From Bacteroidota bacterium (GTDB lineage Bacteria; Bacteroidota; Bacteroidia; Bacteroidales; Lentimicrobiaceae), in the NCBI GenBank assembly GCA_009773455.1, contig WSXU01000027.1, positions 1-48,200 on the forward strand: a stretch of DNA of 48,200 nucleotides, read 5' to 3'. The notes beneath the pieces were generated by a model. The model was not told the origin of the DNA and searched no databases. It saw only the letters and a list, made by a program, of their open reading frames with translations. Shown here in pieces: positions 15,693-23,422 of this stretch (positions are counted from its first letter, which is position 1; the number at the start of each line of letters is the position of its first letter). A program made the position numbers and the translations under genes.

Positions 15693-16706
15693 ATGAAATT
15701 TAACCTGAAACAAATTCTGCAGCTGTTCTTATTCATGCTGCTTGTTATTCTTTGCTTTCAGGCCATACTTCTGCTTTTCCCGCCCGAAAGCTACGGTTTG
15801 TTCAGCCCTGAAAGGCTGTTGGGTGGTTTTGTGATCTGCAATATCATGCTGTATCATAACCTAGTCTATAACCGTTACTTCAAAACCCTGAAAAACTATT
15901 TACGTTATTTTATCATTCTTTCCATATCGATCCTTGCCGGATGGAGTGCTCTTTTCCTGCTTTCCGGCCCGGGACCTGCCTTTCAGGGTCATGTGATGAG
16001 CCTGCTTCCTTCACTTGCCGTTGTGATCTTTTTTTTAGTTTCAGGGTTGCTCATGAATGAATTGTATTTTCTTGTGACCATGCATAGTAATTACCTCGAA
16101 AATCAGGTGATTATGAAACAACTGGAGCTCGATCACCTCAAGAATCAGCTGAACCCCCATTTCCTGTTCAACAGTCTGAACAACGTAGCTGCAACAATGC
16201 AGGTTGATACCGAACTGGCTTTAAATTATATTTATACATTATCTTCACTTTTACGTTATCAGGTTGAAAGTTCTGATAAAGAATCCGTAACTTTAGCGGA
16301 AGAAAACTTCTTTATCGAAAGTTTTCTCGGAATTGAGGAAGTTCGTCTGGGCGACCGGTGTGAGCTGAGTTTCGATTCTGAAATTTCAAATTCGGGAGAA
16401 AAGATTCCCCCGATGCTGTTGCAACCTTTTGTTGAAAGAGCCATCAAACAAAGTAATTGCCTCAGTAGTAAGGCTGTTATTAAAATTCATTTGCAGGAAA
16501 AGGATAGGGAGCTGTTTTTATTCACAAAAGGTACCATTCCTTACAATGCACCCAATGTCCAGTCAGGTGGCATCGGGATCGAGAATGCGGTGAGAAGACT
16601 CGAAATGTTTTATCCTTCTTCGCACCGGATTATTAATCAGCAGATCAATGGTTTTTTCGAAACCAGTCTGTTTATTGACCTGAAAAGTTTTAAACGAATT
16701 TCCTGA
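15693..16706 (+). CDS. LytS/YehU-type sensor histidine kinase with altered N box
   Basis: From the ATG at 15693 this is a 337-residue kinase; the frame is open to 15603, but the extra 30 residues do not resemble the family, and an AATATTTG box at 15629-15636 could be a promoter. Four membrane helices (about 8-30, 43-58, 70-91, 103-122) lead into a cytoplasmic His_kinase domain with 'NQLNPHFLFNSLNN' (His156). The ATP-binding N box, usually LVENAIKHG, here reads 'FVERAIKQS' (246-254): the Mg2+-ligand Asn is replaced by Arg249. The later 'GGIGIENAVRRL' (292-303) is kept. Catalytic activity is therefore doubtful. The LytTR response regulator gene follows by 6 bp. Confidence 0.87.
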   Translation: MKFNLKQILQLFLFMLLVILCFQAILLLFPPESYGLFSPERLLGGFVICNIMLYHNLVYNRYFKTLKNYLRYFIILSISILAGWSALFLLSGPGPAFQGHVMSLLPSLAVVIFFLVSGLLMNELYFLVTMHSNYLENQVIMKQLELDHLKNQLNPHFLFNSLNNVAATMQVDTELALNYIYTLSSLLRYQVESSDKESVTLAEENFFIESFLGIEEVRLGDRCELSFDSEISNSGEKIPPMLLQPFVERAIKQSNCLSSKAVIKIHLQEKDRELFLFTKGTIPYNAPNVQSGGIGIENAVRRLEMFYPSSHRIINQQINGFFETSLFIDLKSFKRIS

Positions 16707-16712
16707 TTGAAT

Positions 16713-17459
16713 ATGAATGAAACAAGCGAATTTCAGAACCGTCGATTGCGTTGTCTGGTTGTGGACGATGAGCAGCCTGCACAATGGGTTCTGAGTAATT
16801 TCATCAATCAGACAGCATCCCTTGAACTTATTGCCTGTGCCTATGATGGACTTGAGGCAGTGAAGGTGATGAAGGGGAATGAAATAGATCTTCTTTTTCT
16901 TGATATAAACCTTCCCGGGATGGGTGGTCTTGAAATGTTGAATATACTGGAGAAGCAACCCATGATCATTTTTACCACGGCTTTTTCTTCGTATGCAATC
17001 AATAGCTTTGATTATAATGTTGTTGACTACCTTGTAAAGCCCATCAGCCGCGAATTGTTCGATCGTGCCGTAAAAAGGGCTTTCGACAGGGTCAAGCCGG
17101 GTGAAGAGGTTCAGGAAGATGAGGCACAGGATAAGGCACGGATTATTGAAGTGAACACCGGAGGCGATTTTGAGTATGTGGAAGCCGGTAAAATCATGTA
17201 TATCCAGAGCTATGGAAATTATGTCAAGGTTTTTACAACCACCCGTATGATCCTGGGTACCTCAACCACCCATAAAATGTTCAGTACCCTGCCGAAATCC
17301 TTGTTTCTGAGGGTCCATAAATCCTATATTGTAAACAAGGATTTTATCGGATCTTACAATAATTCAGGCATCATGGTTGATAAGGAAAAACTTCCGATCG
17401 GCATTTCCTACCGTCAATCGGTCATCAGCCGTCTTGAAATGCTGAAAACAATAAAATAG
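16713..17459 (+). CDS. LytTR-family response regulator
   Basis: A 248-residue regulator from the ATG at 16713 (a TTG lies two codons earlier). The receiver domain shows the acidic pair Asp18/Asp19 in 'LVVDDEQP', the phospho-acceptor Asp64 in 'LLFLDINLPGM', 'IIFTTAFSSYA' and Lys109 in 'YLVKPI'. The C-terminal LytTR DNA-binding domain (about 147-245) shows 'YIQSYGNYVKVFT' and 'FLRVHKSYIVN'. It pairs with the kinase encoded just upstream. Its position at the end of the exopolysaccharide locus suggests it controls that locus, but no LytTR direct repeats were identified. Confidence 0.93.
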   Translation: MNETSEFQNRRLRCLVVDDEQPAQWVLSNFINQTASLELIACAYDGLEAVKVMKGNEIDLLFLDINLPGMGGLEMLNILEKQPMIIFTTAFSSYAINSFDYNVVDYLVKPISRELFDRAVKRAFDRVKPGEEVQEDEAQDKARIIEVNTGGDFEYVEAGKIMYIQSYGNYVKVFTTTRMILGTSTTHKMFSTLPKSLFLRVHKSYIVNKDFIGSYNNSGIMVDKEKLPIGISYRQSVISRLEMLKTIK

Positions 17460-17548
17460 TTTTCCGCTCTGAAATGCCCGGAACCAGCCTGTGATTTCAT
17501 GCCATCTGATGTTAAACCCTGATCTGGTCTGGTGAATTGCGTTCTGCA

Positions 17549-17767
17549 AAGGTCGCGGTGCGCCGCACCTTAATATCTTCCTATGCTTGTTTGCTAGAAA
17601 TGTTACGATGCTCTGCACCTTTTTTTCTTCCGATTTGCTTTGGATATCTCATCTGCATTCGGCTGAATAATTATGCACATGTACTTTCAGGCAGGTGCAT
17701 AGCACTGCGACATTTGTAACCTGCTATGGTTCGCCAGAAATTTAAAGGTGCATAGCGCCGCGACATT
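17549..17767. repeat. Four REP-like 22-bp elements in inverted pairs
   Basis: Two copies on the + strand (17693-17714 and 17746-17767) read AGGTGCATAGCRCYGCGACA followed by TT. Two copies in reverse orientation (17549-17570 and 17599-17620) read as the complement, ending TGCACCT or CGCACCT. Each element is itself nearly palindromic around GTGC...GCGAC. Paired, oppositely oriented short palindromes are the usual form of REP elements moved by RAYT-type TnpA-like proteins, but no such gene is in the window. Confidence 0.75.
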
Positions 17768-18092
17768 AAACAAACCAATCAAATCCATTGGAATTGAGAT
17801 GGACCAATAAATGCATGGCTGATGAGATTTAATCAATTCATTCCCGCTGAAACGGAATCTAAATGCCTGGTATCAAACAGATAAACACTCTTAATCCTTG
17901 TTCATTCTGACACTTCGGCTGCATCTGACTGCATGGCAATCAGACCCTTTCCGATCAGCTCCCTTATAAAGAAAACGTGCTGTAAAAAGTTCTGATGCCC
18001 GCCCTGGCTTTCATGGCTGGAATAGGTGAAAGATATTTTATAAAGCGTCATCCCTGATATATAAGCTTACAAAGTATCATTAATTCACTATA

Positions 18093-18121
18093 TTTGCAAA
18101 GCAGTTATAGTAATAACTTTG
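18093..18121 (+). promoter_or_regulatory. Bacteroidetes-type promoter of upp
   Basis: TTTG at 18093-18096, a 17-bp spacer and an exact TAnnTTTG box (TAACTTTG, 18114-18121), 25 bp before the ATG. The upstream TTTG is also part of a second exact box, TATATTTG at 18089-18096. Confidence 0.65.
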
Positions 18122-18146
18122 TTATTCAGGAATTAAGCACTTTGTC

Positions 18147-18797
18147 ATGGTAAGAAATCTGGGTGCACAGGCTTCGGTTTTCAATCAGTTTATCTCCGAG
18201 CTTCGTGATGCAGCTATTCAGCAGGATAGCCTACGTTTCCGTTTTAATATGGAGCGCCTGGGCGCCATTTTTGCTTATGAAATCAGCCGCCAGCTTGAAT
18301 ATGAGGTCAAAGAGGTTGTTACTCCCCTGGGTGTTGCTGAAGTCCCGGTACTAAAGGATTATCCTGTTCTTGCCACCATTCTGAGGGCTGGTCTCCCTGT
18401 GCACAGGGGAATGATGAATGTTTTTGACAAATCGGAAAACGCCTTTGTTTCAGCCTACCGTAAACACAGTAAAGACGGCCGTTTCGATATCCAGGTGGAA
18501 TATGTCTCATGCCCCGATCTTACCGACCGGATCATCATACTTTCCGATCCCATGCTCGCAACCGGCGCCTCACTTGTACTAAGCTATAAAGCTCTTCTCG
18601 CAAAGGGAAAGCCAAAACATACGCATATTGTCACTCTGATCGCAAGCACCCAGGGTGTTGAATATGTCAAGAGGAATCTGCCGGCCGATGACGTTACCCT
18701 GTGGGTTGGCGCCATCGACGACGAACTTACAGCGCAGGCCTATATCGTTCCGGGACTTGGAGATGCCGGTGACCTTGCCTTCGGAAATAAAATCTGA
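18147..18797 (+). CDS. upp: Uracil phosphoribosyltransferase
   Basis: A 216-residue enzyme that makes UMP from uracil and PRPP (pyrimidine salvage). It contains 'LRAGLPVHRGMMNVF' (about 75-89), the PRPP-binding 'ILSDPMLATGASL' (around 131-143) and the uracil-binding C-terminus 'PGLGDAGDLAFGNK' near residues 202-215. Length and motifs are normal for the family. It has its own promoter upstream and a Rho-independent terminator just downstream, so it is a single-gene unit between the polysaccharide locus and the following genes. UMP is the precursor of the UDP sugars used by that locus, but the proximity need not mean co-regulation. Confidence 0.95.
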   Translation: MVRNLGAQASVFNQFISELRDAAIQQDSLRFRFNMERLGAIFAYEISRQLEYEVKEVVTPLGVAEVPVLKDYPVLATILRAGLPVHRGMMNVFDKSENAFVSAYRKHSKDGRFDIQVEYVSCPDLTDRIIILSDPMLATGASLVLSYKALLAKGKPKHTHIVTLIASTQGVEYVKRNLPADDVTLWVGAIDDELTAQAYIVPGLGDAGDLAFGNKI

Positions 18798-18824
18798 AAC
18801 CTGGTAATCAGGAAATCTATTACG

Positions 18825-18855
18825 AAAGGGCTGCCGGAAGGTTGCCCTTTTTTTT
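18825..18855 (+). terminator. Rho-independent terminator after upp
   Basis: AAGGGC and GCCCTT arms (18826-18831 and 18844-18849), extended by a partly paired TGCC/GGTT, are followed by a run of T to 18855. It lies 28 bp after the upp stop codon. Confidence 0.8.
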
Positions 18856-19073
18856 GTGGTGATTTTCGCAACACCATGACATGGAATAACATATTGGATA
18901 ATTTGTGATTCTCAATGCAAGCTCTCTGATGGTAATCATGATTTTATGGCCCTTTCTGGCATGAATCATATGCAGATCAGGCGGGCAGGCTATCTGATGC
19001 GCGCCTTTAAGTATACTCAATGCAATACCATGATAACAATTCCGTTTAACCCAAAAACGATCTGAAAAAATCG

Positions 19074-19081
19074 TAAGTTTG
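19074..19081 (+). promoter_or_regulatory. Possible -7 box before permease gene
   Basis: TAAGTTTG is an exact TAnnTTTG box 14 bp before the ATG at 19096. No clear TTTG lies at the usual distance, so the call rests on the -7 box alone. Confidence 0.45.
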
Positions 19082-19095
19082 TAAAAAATAAGCCC

Positions 19096-20337
19096 ATGAC
19101 CACACTGGTTAAGGAAAATATTAAAATTTCCCTCGATTCCATCCGAAGCCACCTGCTCAGGAGTATTCTTACTGTGATGATCATTGCCTTCGGGATTATG
19201 GCACTGGTAGGGATTCTTACTTCAATCGATGCCATTAAATACTATCTGACCGAGAACTTTACGATGATGGGGGCAAATACATTTACCATCAGGAACCGCA
19301 GTATGAGGGTTCAGATGGGCAACCACAATTCCCTGCCCAGGAATTATAGGACAATTACCTGGGACGAAGCCATGGATTTCAAGGAGAGTTATACTTTTCC
19401 TGCTTTTACCTCTGTATTTACTTTCGCAACGCATACTGCAACATTGAAATATGGTTCTGAAAAAACCAACCCGAATGTCCCCGTCGTTGGTTCGGACGAA
19501 AATTATGTCATCACTTCAGGTAATGAAATTGAATCCGGAAGAAATATCTCCATTGCTGAAGTTTATTCAAGTTCGCATGTTGCCATACTGGGTGCCGACC
19601 TGGTGAAAAAGCTGTTTGCCCCGGGTGTGGATCCGGTCGACAGGATTGTGAGCATCGGCCCGGGTAAGTACAGGGTGATTGGCGTGCTGAAGGCAAAGGG
19701 ATCCAGCATGGGTTTCAATCCCGATAACATCTGCATACTGCCGATCACCAATGTAAAACAGGCATTCTCGCGTCCCGGTATGTCATTTTCGATCAACGTG
19801 ATGGCCGCAGACCCTACAAAACTTGATGCAGCCATCGGTGAAGCTACCGGAATGTTCCGGATCATCCGCAAAGTAAGGGTGGGGGATGAGGATAGTTTTG
19901 ACCTGGCCAAGAGTGATAACCTCTCTGAAATGCTGTTCGATAACCTGAAGTATCTCAGGTATGCAGCCACCATCATCGGGGTGATTACCCTGATCGGTGC
20001 GGCCATCGGACTGATGAATATTATGTTGGTTTCTGTAACCGAACGAACACGTGAAATCGGCGTCAGGATGGCCCTGGGGGCTAACCGCCGTACCATCCGC
20101 AACCAGTTCCTTACAGAGGCAATCGTTATAGGGCAGATCGGCGGAATGGTGGGCATAATTCTCGGCATCGCCATAGGTAACCTGCTGTCGTTTATCATAG
20201 GATCAGGCTTCATCATACCCTGGGCATGGATAATATTGGGTGTTGTTTTGTGTTTTGGTGTAGCGGTGCTTTCAGGCATTATTCCCGCTACCAGGGCTGC
20301 CCGCCTCGATCCGGTTGAATCTTTGCGTTACGAATAA
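19096..20337 (+). CDS. MacB/FtsX-like ABC transporter permease
   Basis: A 413-residue permease of the MacB type: one N-terminal helix (about 23-45), a large periplasmic MacB_PCD-like domain (about 50-280), and three C-terminal helices (about 292-315, 340-365, 375-400). The conserved coupling segment '[20 protein letters not shown]' lies at about 315-334, and '[17 protein letters not shown]' closes the protein. Such permeases use mechanotransmission with an ATPase partner to move lipoproteins, peptides or toxins across the envelope. No ATPase or membrane fusion protein gene lies next to it, so its partner is encoded elsewhere. The next gene starts 17 bp downstream and may be cotranscribed. Confidence 0.92.
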   Translation: MTTLVKENIKISLDSIRSHLLRSILTVMIIAFGIMALVGILTSIDAIKYYLTENFTMMGANTFTIRNRSMRVQMGNHNSLPRNYRTITWDEAMDFKESYTFPAFTSVFTFATHTATLKYGSEKTNPNVPVVGSDENYVITSGNEIESGRNISIAEVYSSSHVAILGADLVKKLFAPGVDPVDRIVSIGPGKYRVIGVLKAKGSSMGFNPDNICILPITNVKQAFSRPGMSFSINVMAADPTKLDAAIGEATGMFRIIRKVRVGDEDSFDLAKSDNLSEMLFDNLKYLRYAATIIGVITLIGAAIGLMNIMLVSVTERTREIGVRMALGANRRTIRNQFLTEAIVIGQIGGMVGIILGIAIGNLLSFIIGSGFIIPWAWIILGVVLCFGVAVLSGIIPATRAARLDPVESLRYE

Positions 20338-20354
20338 TTCCTGATTTCATTTCT

Positions 20355-21692
20355 ATGGAACCTGACCTCCTGGTTTATTGTCAGAAAAGCACACCAAGGA
20401 TCCGGTATATCCTTGATCTGATGCTGGATGACGTCCTGGGTCTTGATTTTACTGCGACTGACAGTATTCCTGAGTACGAATCCTTTGAAGGACCCCGGTT
20501 ATGTTATCACAGCCAACCCATTGTTGCCGGTAAGGAATTGCTCATCATGCCCTGCGGTTTGCTCACTGAGAAAGGGATCAACAGTCATCAGCTGAGCTTT
20601 TTTGATTTTGATGACTCCCGTGCTTTTTTTCCGGTATACAGCAAATTATCACCCATCCCGTTTGATCTTTTTGCCGCTTCTTTCTATATGGTTAGCCGCT
20701 ACGAAGAGTATCTGCCATATATGCGCGACGAACATGGCCGTTTCTCTGCAAGCTATGGAATCGCTATGCAGCAGGGCTTCCTGCAGCAACCGGTAGTCAA
20801 CCGGTGGGCGCTTCTGCTGAAAAAGCATTTGCTTGATTTCTTTCCTTCTCTGCAATTCAAACAAAGAGAATTCAGTTTTCTTCCGACCATTGATATTGAT
20901 TCTGCCTGGGCATACCAGAACAAAGGCCTGATCAGGACGCTGGGCGGCTATCTGAAGGATCTCGGAAAACTGGACCTCCCGGAAATGAAGAAGAGAACCA
21001 GGGTATTGTTAAGGATGGAAAAGGATCCTTTTGACACGTATGACCGGATGCTTGAAATTCACAGCAGGTACGGCCTGAAACCTTACTTTTTTGTGCTTTT
21101 TGCTGATTATGGCCTCAACGATAAGAATGTCCCAGTCAACAACAGCAGATTTCAGACCCTTGTGAAATCGCTGGCCGACTATGGCAGGGTTGGCATTCAT
21201 CCATCCTATGCATCCAACAGCAACCCGGAATTGCTTTCGCGGGAGATCGTAAGACTTTCACAGGTACTGAGGGCTGAAATTACCGCCAGCCGGCAGCATT
21301 TTCTCAAGTTGTCGATGCCCGAAACCTATCGTAACCTTGTCAATCTCGATATCTCCGATGATTTTACCATGGGATTTGCCGGACAGCCCGGGTTCAGGGC
21401 CGGAATCTGCACCCCGTTTAAATGGTATGATCTGGAAGCCGAGACAGTCACTGAATTGACCCTGCATCCCTTTACGCTGATGGAAGGCACCCTGCGCGAC
21501 TATCTCAGCCTGGACACCGACGGTGCCATACGCCAGATCAGGGCGCTGGTTGATCAGGTGAAGGCTGTGAACGGCAATTTCATCAGCCTTTGGCACAACG
21601 AAAGCTTCTCGGATGAAAAAAGATGGATCGGCTGGGTAAAGGTTTACGAACAGATGCTGGAGTATATTTATTCCGGAGAATCCAGCGAATAG
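20355..21692 (+). CDS. DUF7033-like polysaccharide deacetylase-fold protein
   Basis: A 445-residue protein with an N-terminal domain (about 1-165) that ends in the typical 'PFDLFAASFYMVSRYEEYLP', then a NodB-like barrel. The first metal motif is 'FLPTIDIDSAWAYQNKG' (around 177-193), and later there are 'LKPYFFVLFADYG' and 'VGIHPSYASN' with the metal-binding His. 'HPFTLMEGTLRDYL' and 'FISLWHNESFSD' near the end complete the fold. Family members are common in Bacteroidetes and are probably glycan deacetylases, with unknown substrate. No signal peptide is seen, so a cytoplasmic role or export by another route is open. It does not match the exosortase-type deacetylase at 8866 closely. Confidence 0.82.
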   Translation: MEPDLLVYCQKSTPRIRYILDLMLDDVLGLDFTATDSIPEYESFEGPRLCYHSQPIVAGKELLIMPCGLLTEKGINSHQLSFFDFDDSRAFFPVYSKLSPIPFDLFAASFYMVSRYEEYLPYMRDEHGRFSASYGIAMQQGFLQQPVVNRWALLLKKHLLDFFPSLQFKQREFSFLPTIDIDSAWAYQNKGLIRTLGGYLKDLGKLDLPEMKKRTRVLLRMEKDPFDTYDRMLEIHSRYGLKPYFFVLFADYGLNDKNVPVNNSRFQTLVKSLADYGRVGIHPSYASNSNPELLSREIVRLSQVLRAEITASRQHFLKLSMPETYRNLVNLDISDDFTMGFAGQPGFRAGICTPFKWYDLEAETVTELTLHPFTLMEGTLRDYLSLDTDGAIRQIRALVDQVKAVNGNFISLWHNESFSDEKRWIGWVKVYEQMLEYIYSGESSE

Positions 21693-21750
21693 GATCTGAC
21701 CGCATTCATTTTCATTTTACTTTTGATTTTCCTGATTCAATGAAGCTGCT

Positions 21751-21781
21751 TTTGCGGCTGTCCTTGCAATGGTTATCTTTG
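21751..21781 (+). promoter_or_regulatory. Bacteroidetes-type promoter deciding the UpxY start
   Basis: TTTG at 21751-21754, a 19-bp spacer and an exact TATCTTTG box at 21774-21781. It lies between two in-frame upstream start codons (21623, 21740) and the ATG at 21800, which fixes 21800 as the likely start and leaves a very short leader. Confidence 0.7.
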
Positions 21782-21799
21782 CGCCTGAAAAAATTGCAA

Positions 21800-22333
21800 A
21801 TGACAGAAGCTGCCAGGCCCACATCTTTGGTTGATTCCCCCGAAAACAGATGGTATGCCTGTTTTGTTAAACCCCGCGCCGAAAAGGCCGTTGCAGCCAG
21901 AATGACAGGCGCCGGTGTTGAATGCTATCTTCCTCTGCAAAGGATACGCCGCCGCTGGAGCGACCGCATCAAATGGGTAGATGAGCCTCTCATCAGGTCA
22001 TACGTTTTTGTAAAGGTGAATAACAAGAGCTTCCGCAAGGTTCTCTTTATTGAAGGATTTCTTCGTTTCATTACATTCGAAAGCAGGGCGGTTCCTATTC
22101 CGGACTGGCAGATCGAAGCCCTGAAATTGATTCTGGAAAAAGGTGTGGATCTGGAGGTGACAGCAGGGAGCTTTGAAGCTGGCCAGCAGGTTGAAGTAAT
22201 TGCCGGACCCCTCATCGGTCTGAAAGGGGAACTCGTTGAAGCAAGAGGAAATAAGCGTATGCTGCTTCGTCTCGATCAGATCAACCATGGAATTCTGGTG
22301 ACGATCGATTCAACCCTGCTGGCACGGATCTGA
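21800..22333 (+). CDS. UpxY-family transcription antiterminator (NusG paralog)
   Basis: From the ATG at 21800 this is a 177-residue NusG-like protein. The N-terminal NGN domain begins 'RWYACFVKPRAEKAVAARM' and continues with 'VECYLPLQRIRRRWSDR', 'PLIRSYVFVKV' and 'FLRFITFESRAVPIPDWQI'. The C-terminal KOW domain has 'GQQVEVIAGPLIGLKGELVE'. In Bacteroides such UpxY proteins bind RNA polymerase at the leader of their own capsule operon and prevent early termination. Here the gene lies downstream of the polysaccharide genes, not at the head of an operon, and has its own promoter. It may act in trans on the polysaccharide locus or on the eCIS operon. Family call strong; target inferred. Confidence 0.88.
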   Translation: MTEAARPTSLVDSPENRWYACFVKPRAEKAVAARMTGAGVECYLPLQRIRRRWSDRIKWVDEPLIRSYVFVKVNNKSFRKVLFIEGFLRFITFESRAVPIPDWQIEALKLILEKGVDLEVTAGSFEAGQQVEVIAGPLIGLKGELVEARGNKRMLLRLDQINHGILVTIDSTLLARI

Positions 22334-22503
22334 GGTAATCCCCAGTATATGATTTTAAAGGCCATCACCCAGGGTTGGCCTGGCTGCCTGATTTTCCATT
22401 ATTCATGTTATTGACGTTGTTTGAACAATGCCATTCTGAAACTGCTTATGGGGTAATTGATGAACCGGAATTGTTAACTACTTGTTAATTCGTCTGTTGG
22501 TTG

Positions 22504-22531
22504 TTTGTTCTCTTGTTTTTTATTACCTTTG
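22504..22531 (+). promoter_or_regulatory. Bacteroidetes-type promoter of the two-helix membrane protein gene
   Basis: TTTG at 22504-22507, a 16-bp spacer and an exact TACCTTTG box at 22524-22531, 21 bp before the ATG at 22553. Confidence 0.6.
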
Positions 22532-22552
22532 GGTAAATGAAAACCGGCAGTG

Positions 22553-23347
22553 ATGAAAAATTCAGAAGTCTTTGCAATTCTGACCAAAGCGGTCAACGAT
22601 GAATCGTTCAGAAACAACCTGAAAACTGATTTTTATAAAGCCATGGAAGGTGAGGGGGTCACCGGTGCCGATGAAGTCAATCTTCTTCAGGTGATCCTCA
22701 GCAGGGTAATCGCCTACGATGAATTGCTGGCCCAGAACGGAGCCCTTCAGCAAAACCTTGCCACGTTTCAGTTTTCACCGCTGGCTTCTGAGGCTTACCG
22801 TCAGAAAATGGAATTTTTCATGACCGATCAGCTCGAAACTACAAGGCTGACCTCCAACAGCTTCAAGAGTGGCCTTGTGGATTCGCTGGTGCAGATCAAA
22901 CAAGGATTTAAATCAGCCATGATCATGTATACAGTGGCTTTTTATGCAGGCATCGGAATGATCCTGGCAGCGTTTGTTTTTGCCTGGTTCAGGGGTGAAT
23001 CGTTGTTGCCGGTTGTATTTGCGGGTTTGGGTGTTGCCGACCTCATCGCCTACTTTATCACCAAACCTCCCCTCGATCTGCAGAAAAGCAGGGCCAATCT
23101 CGCACAGTTGCAGACGGCATATTATAACTGGTTTATCGACCTGTTTAACTGGAATTCGGTAGCCAGCGGCGGGGATGCCATGATCGGCCAGTATAAAAAG
23201 GTATCGGAGATGACCCTCAGGAACACCGAAAGAACGATGAAAATGATAGAAGATTATTGTGAAATCGCGTCCACCGGAAAAGAAAAGACGGGTATCAAAA
23301 AAGATGATCCTGCAAAAGTAATTACTGAACCCCTGCCGGGTAGCTGA
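22553..23347 (+). CDS. Two-helix membrane protein with NHLP-like N-terminus, function unknown
   Basis: A 264-residue protein (ATG at 22553; a GTG lies one codon before). Residues 1-50 ('VFAILTKAVNDESFRNNLKT') resemble the helical leader-like domain of nitrile-hydratase/NHLP peptides: a short helix, Asp-x-x-Phe and an acidic second helix. A helical stretch (50-120) follows, then two membrane helices (about 125-147 and 151-167) and 'KPPLDLQKSRANLAQLQTAY' leading to a helical cytoplasmic tail and a charged C-terminus. The paired helices followed by a K-P-P-x-x-L-Q-x-S pattern recall two-helix membrane modules found in conflict-system proteins, but this is recollection without a search. It converges with the eCIS ATPase gene, 75 bp away, and has its own promoter. 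Confidence 0.55.
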   Translation: MKNSEVFAILTKAVNDESFRNNLKTDFYKAMEGEGVTGADEVNLLQVILSRVIAYDELLAQNGALQQNLATFQFSPLASEAYRQKMEFFMTDQLETTRLTSNSFKSGLVDSLVQIKQGFKSAMIMYTVAFYAGIGMILAAFVFAWFRGESLLPVVFAGLGVADLIAYFITKPPLDLQKSRANLAQLQTAYYNWFIDLFNWNSVASGGDAMIGQYKKVSEMTLRNTERTMKMIEDYCEIASTGKEKTGIKKDDPAKVITEPLPGS

Positions 23348-23422
23348 TCCTGTTTTTATAAGATTCCCGTTACGTTTCAGTCAGCCATATTTAACATTGC
23401 CTGCCGGTGAATCCGGATCAGG

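Larger units (their letters stand above)
17460..18146. other. Intergenic region with REP-like repeats and upp promoter
   Basis: Almost 690 bp without a gene. The first half holds four related 22-bp elements in two orientations (see 17549-17767), and the last 60 bp hold the upp promoter. The stretch 17770-18060 shows nothing recognisable. A 60-codon frame at 17537-17719 overlaps the repeats and is not considered real. Confidence 0.6.

Noticed and set aside
21623-21799. Longer UpxY frame overlapping the deacetylase gene
   Set aside because: It would overlap the upstream gene by 70 bp and include the promoter; the ATG at 21800 directly precedes the NGN domain.
23348-23422. CCTGCCGG...CCGGATCAGG structure between convergent genes as a terminator
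   Set aside because: The stem is interrupted and not followed by a T-run on either strand.
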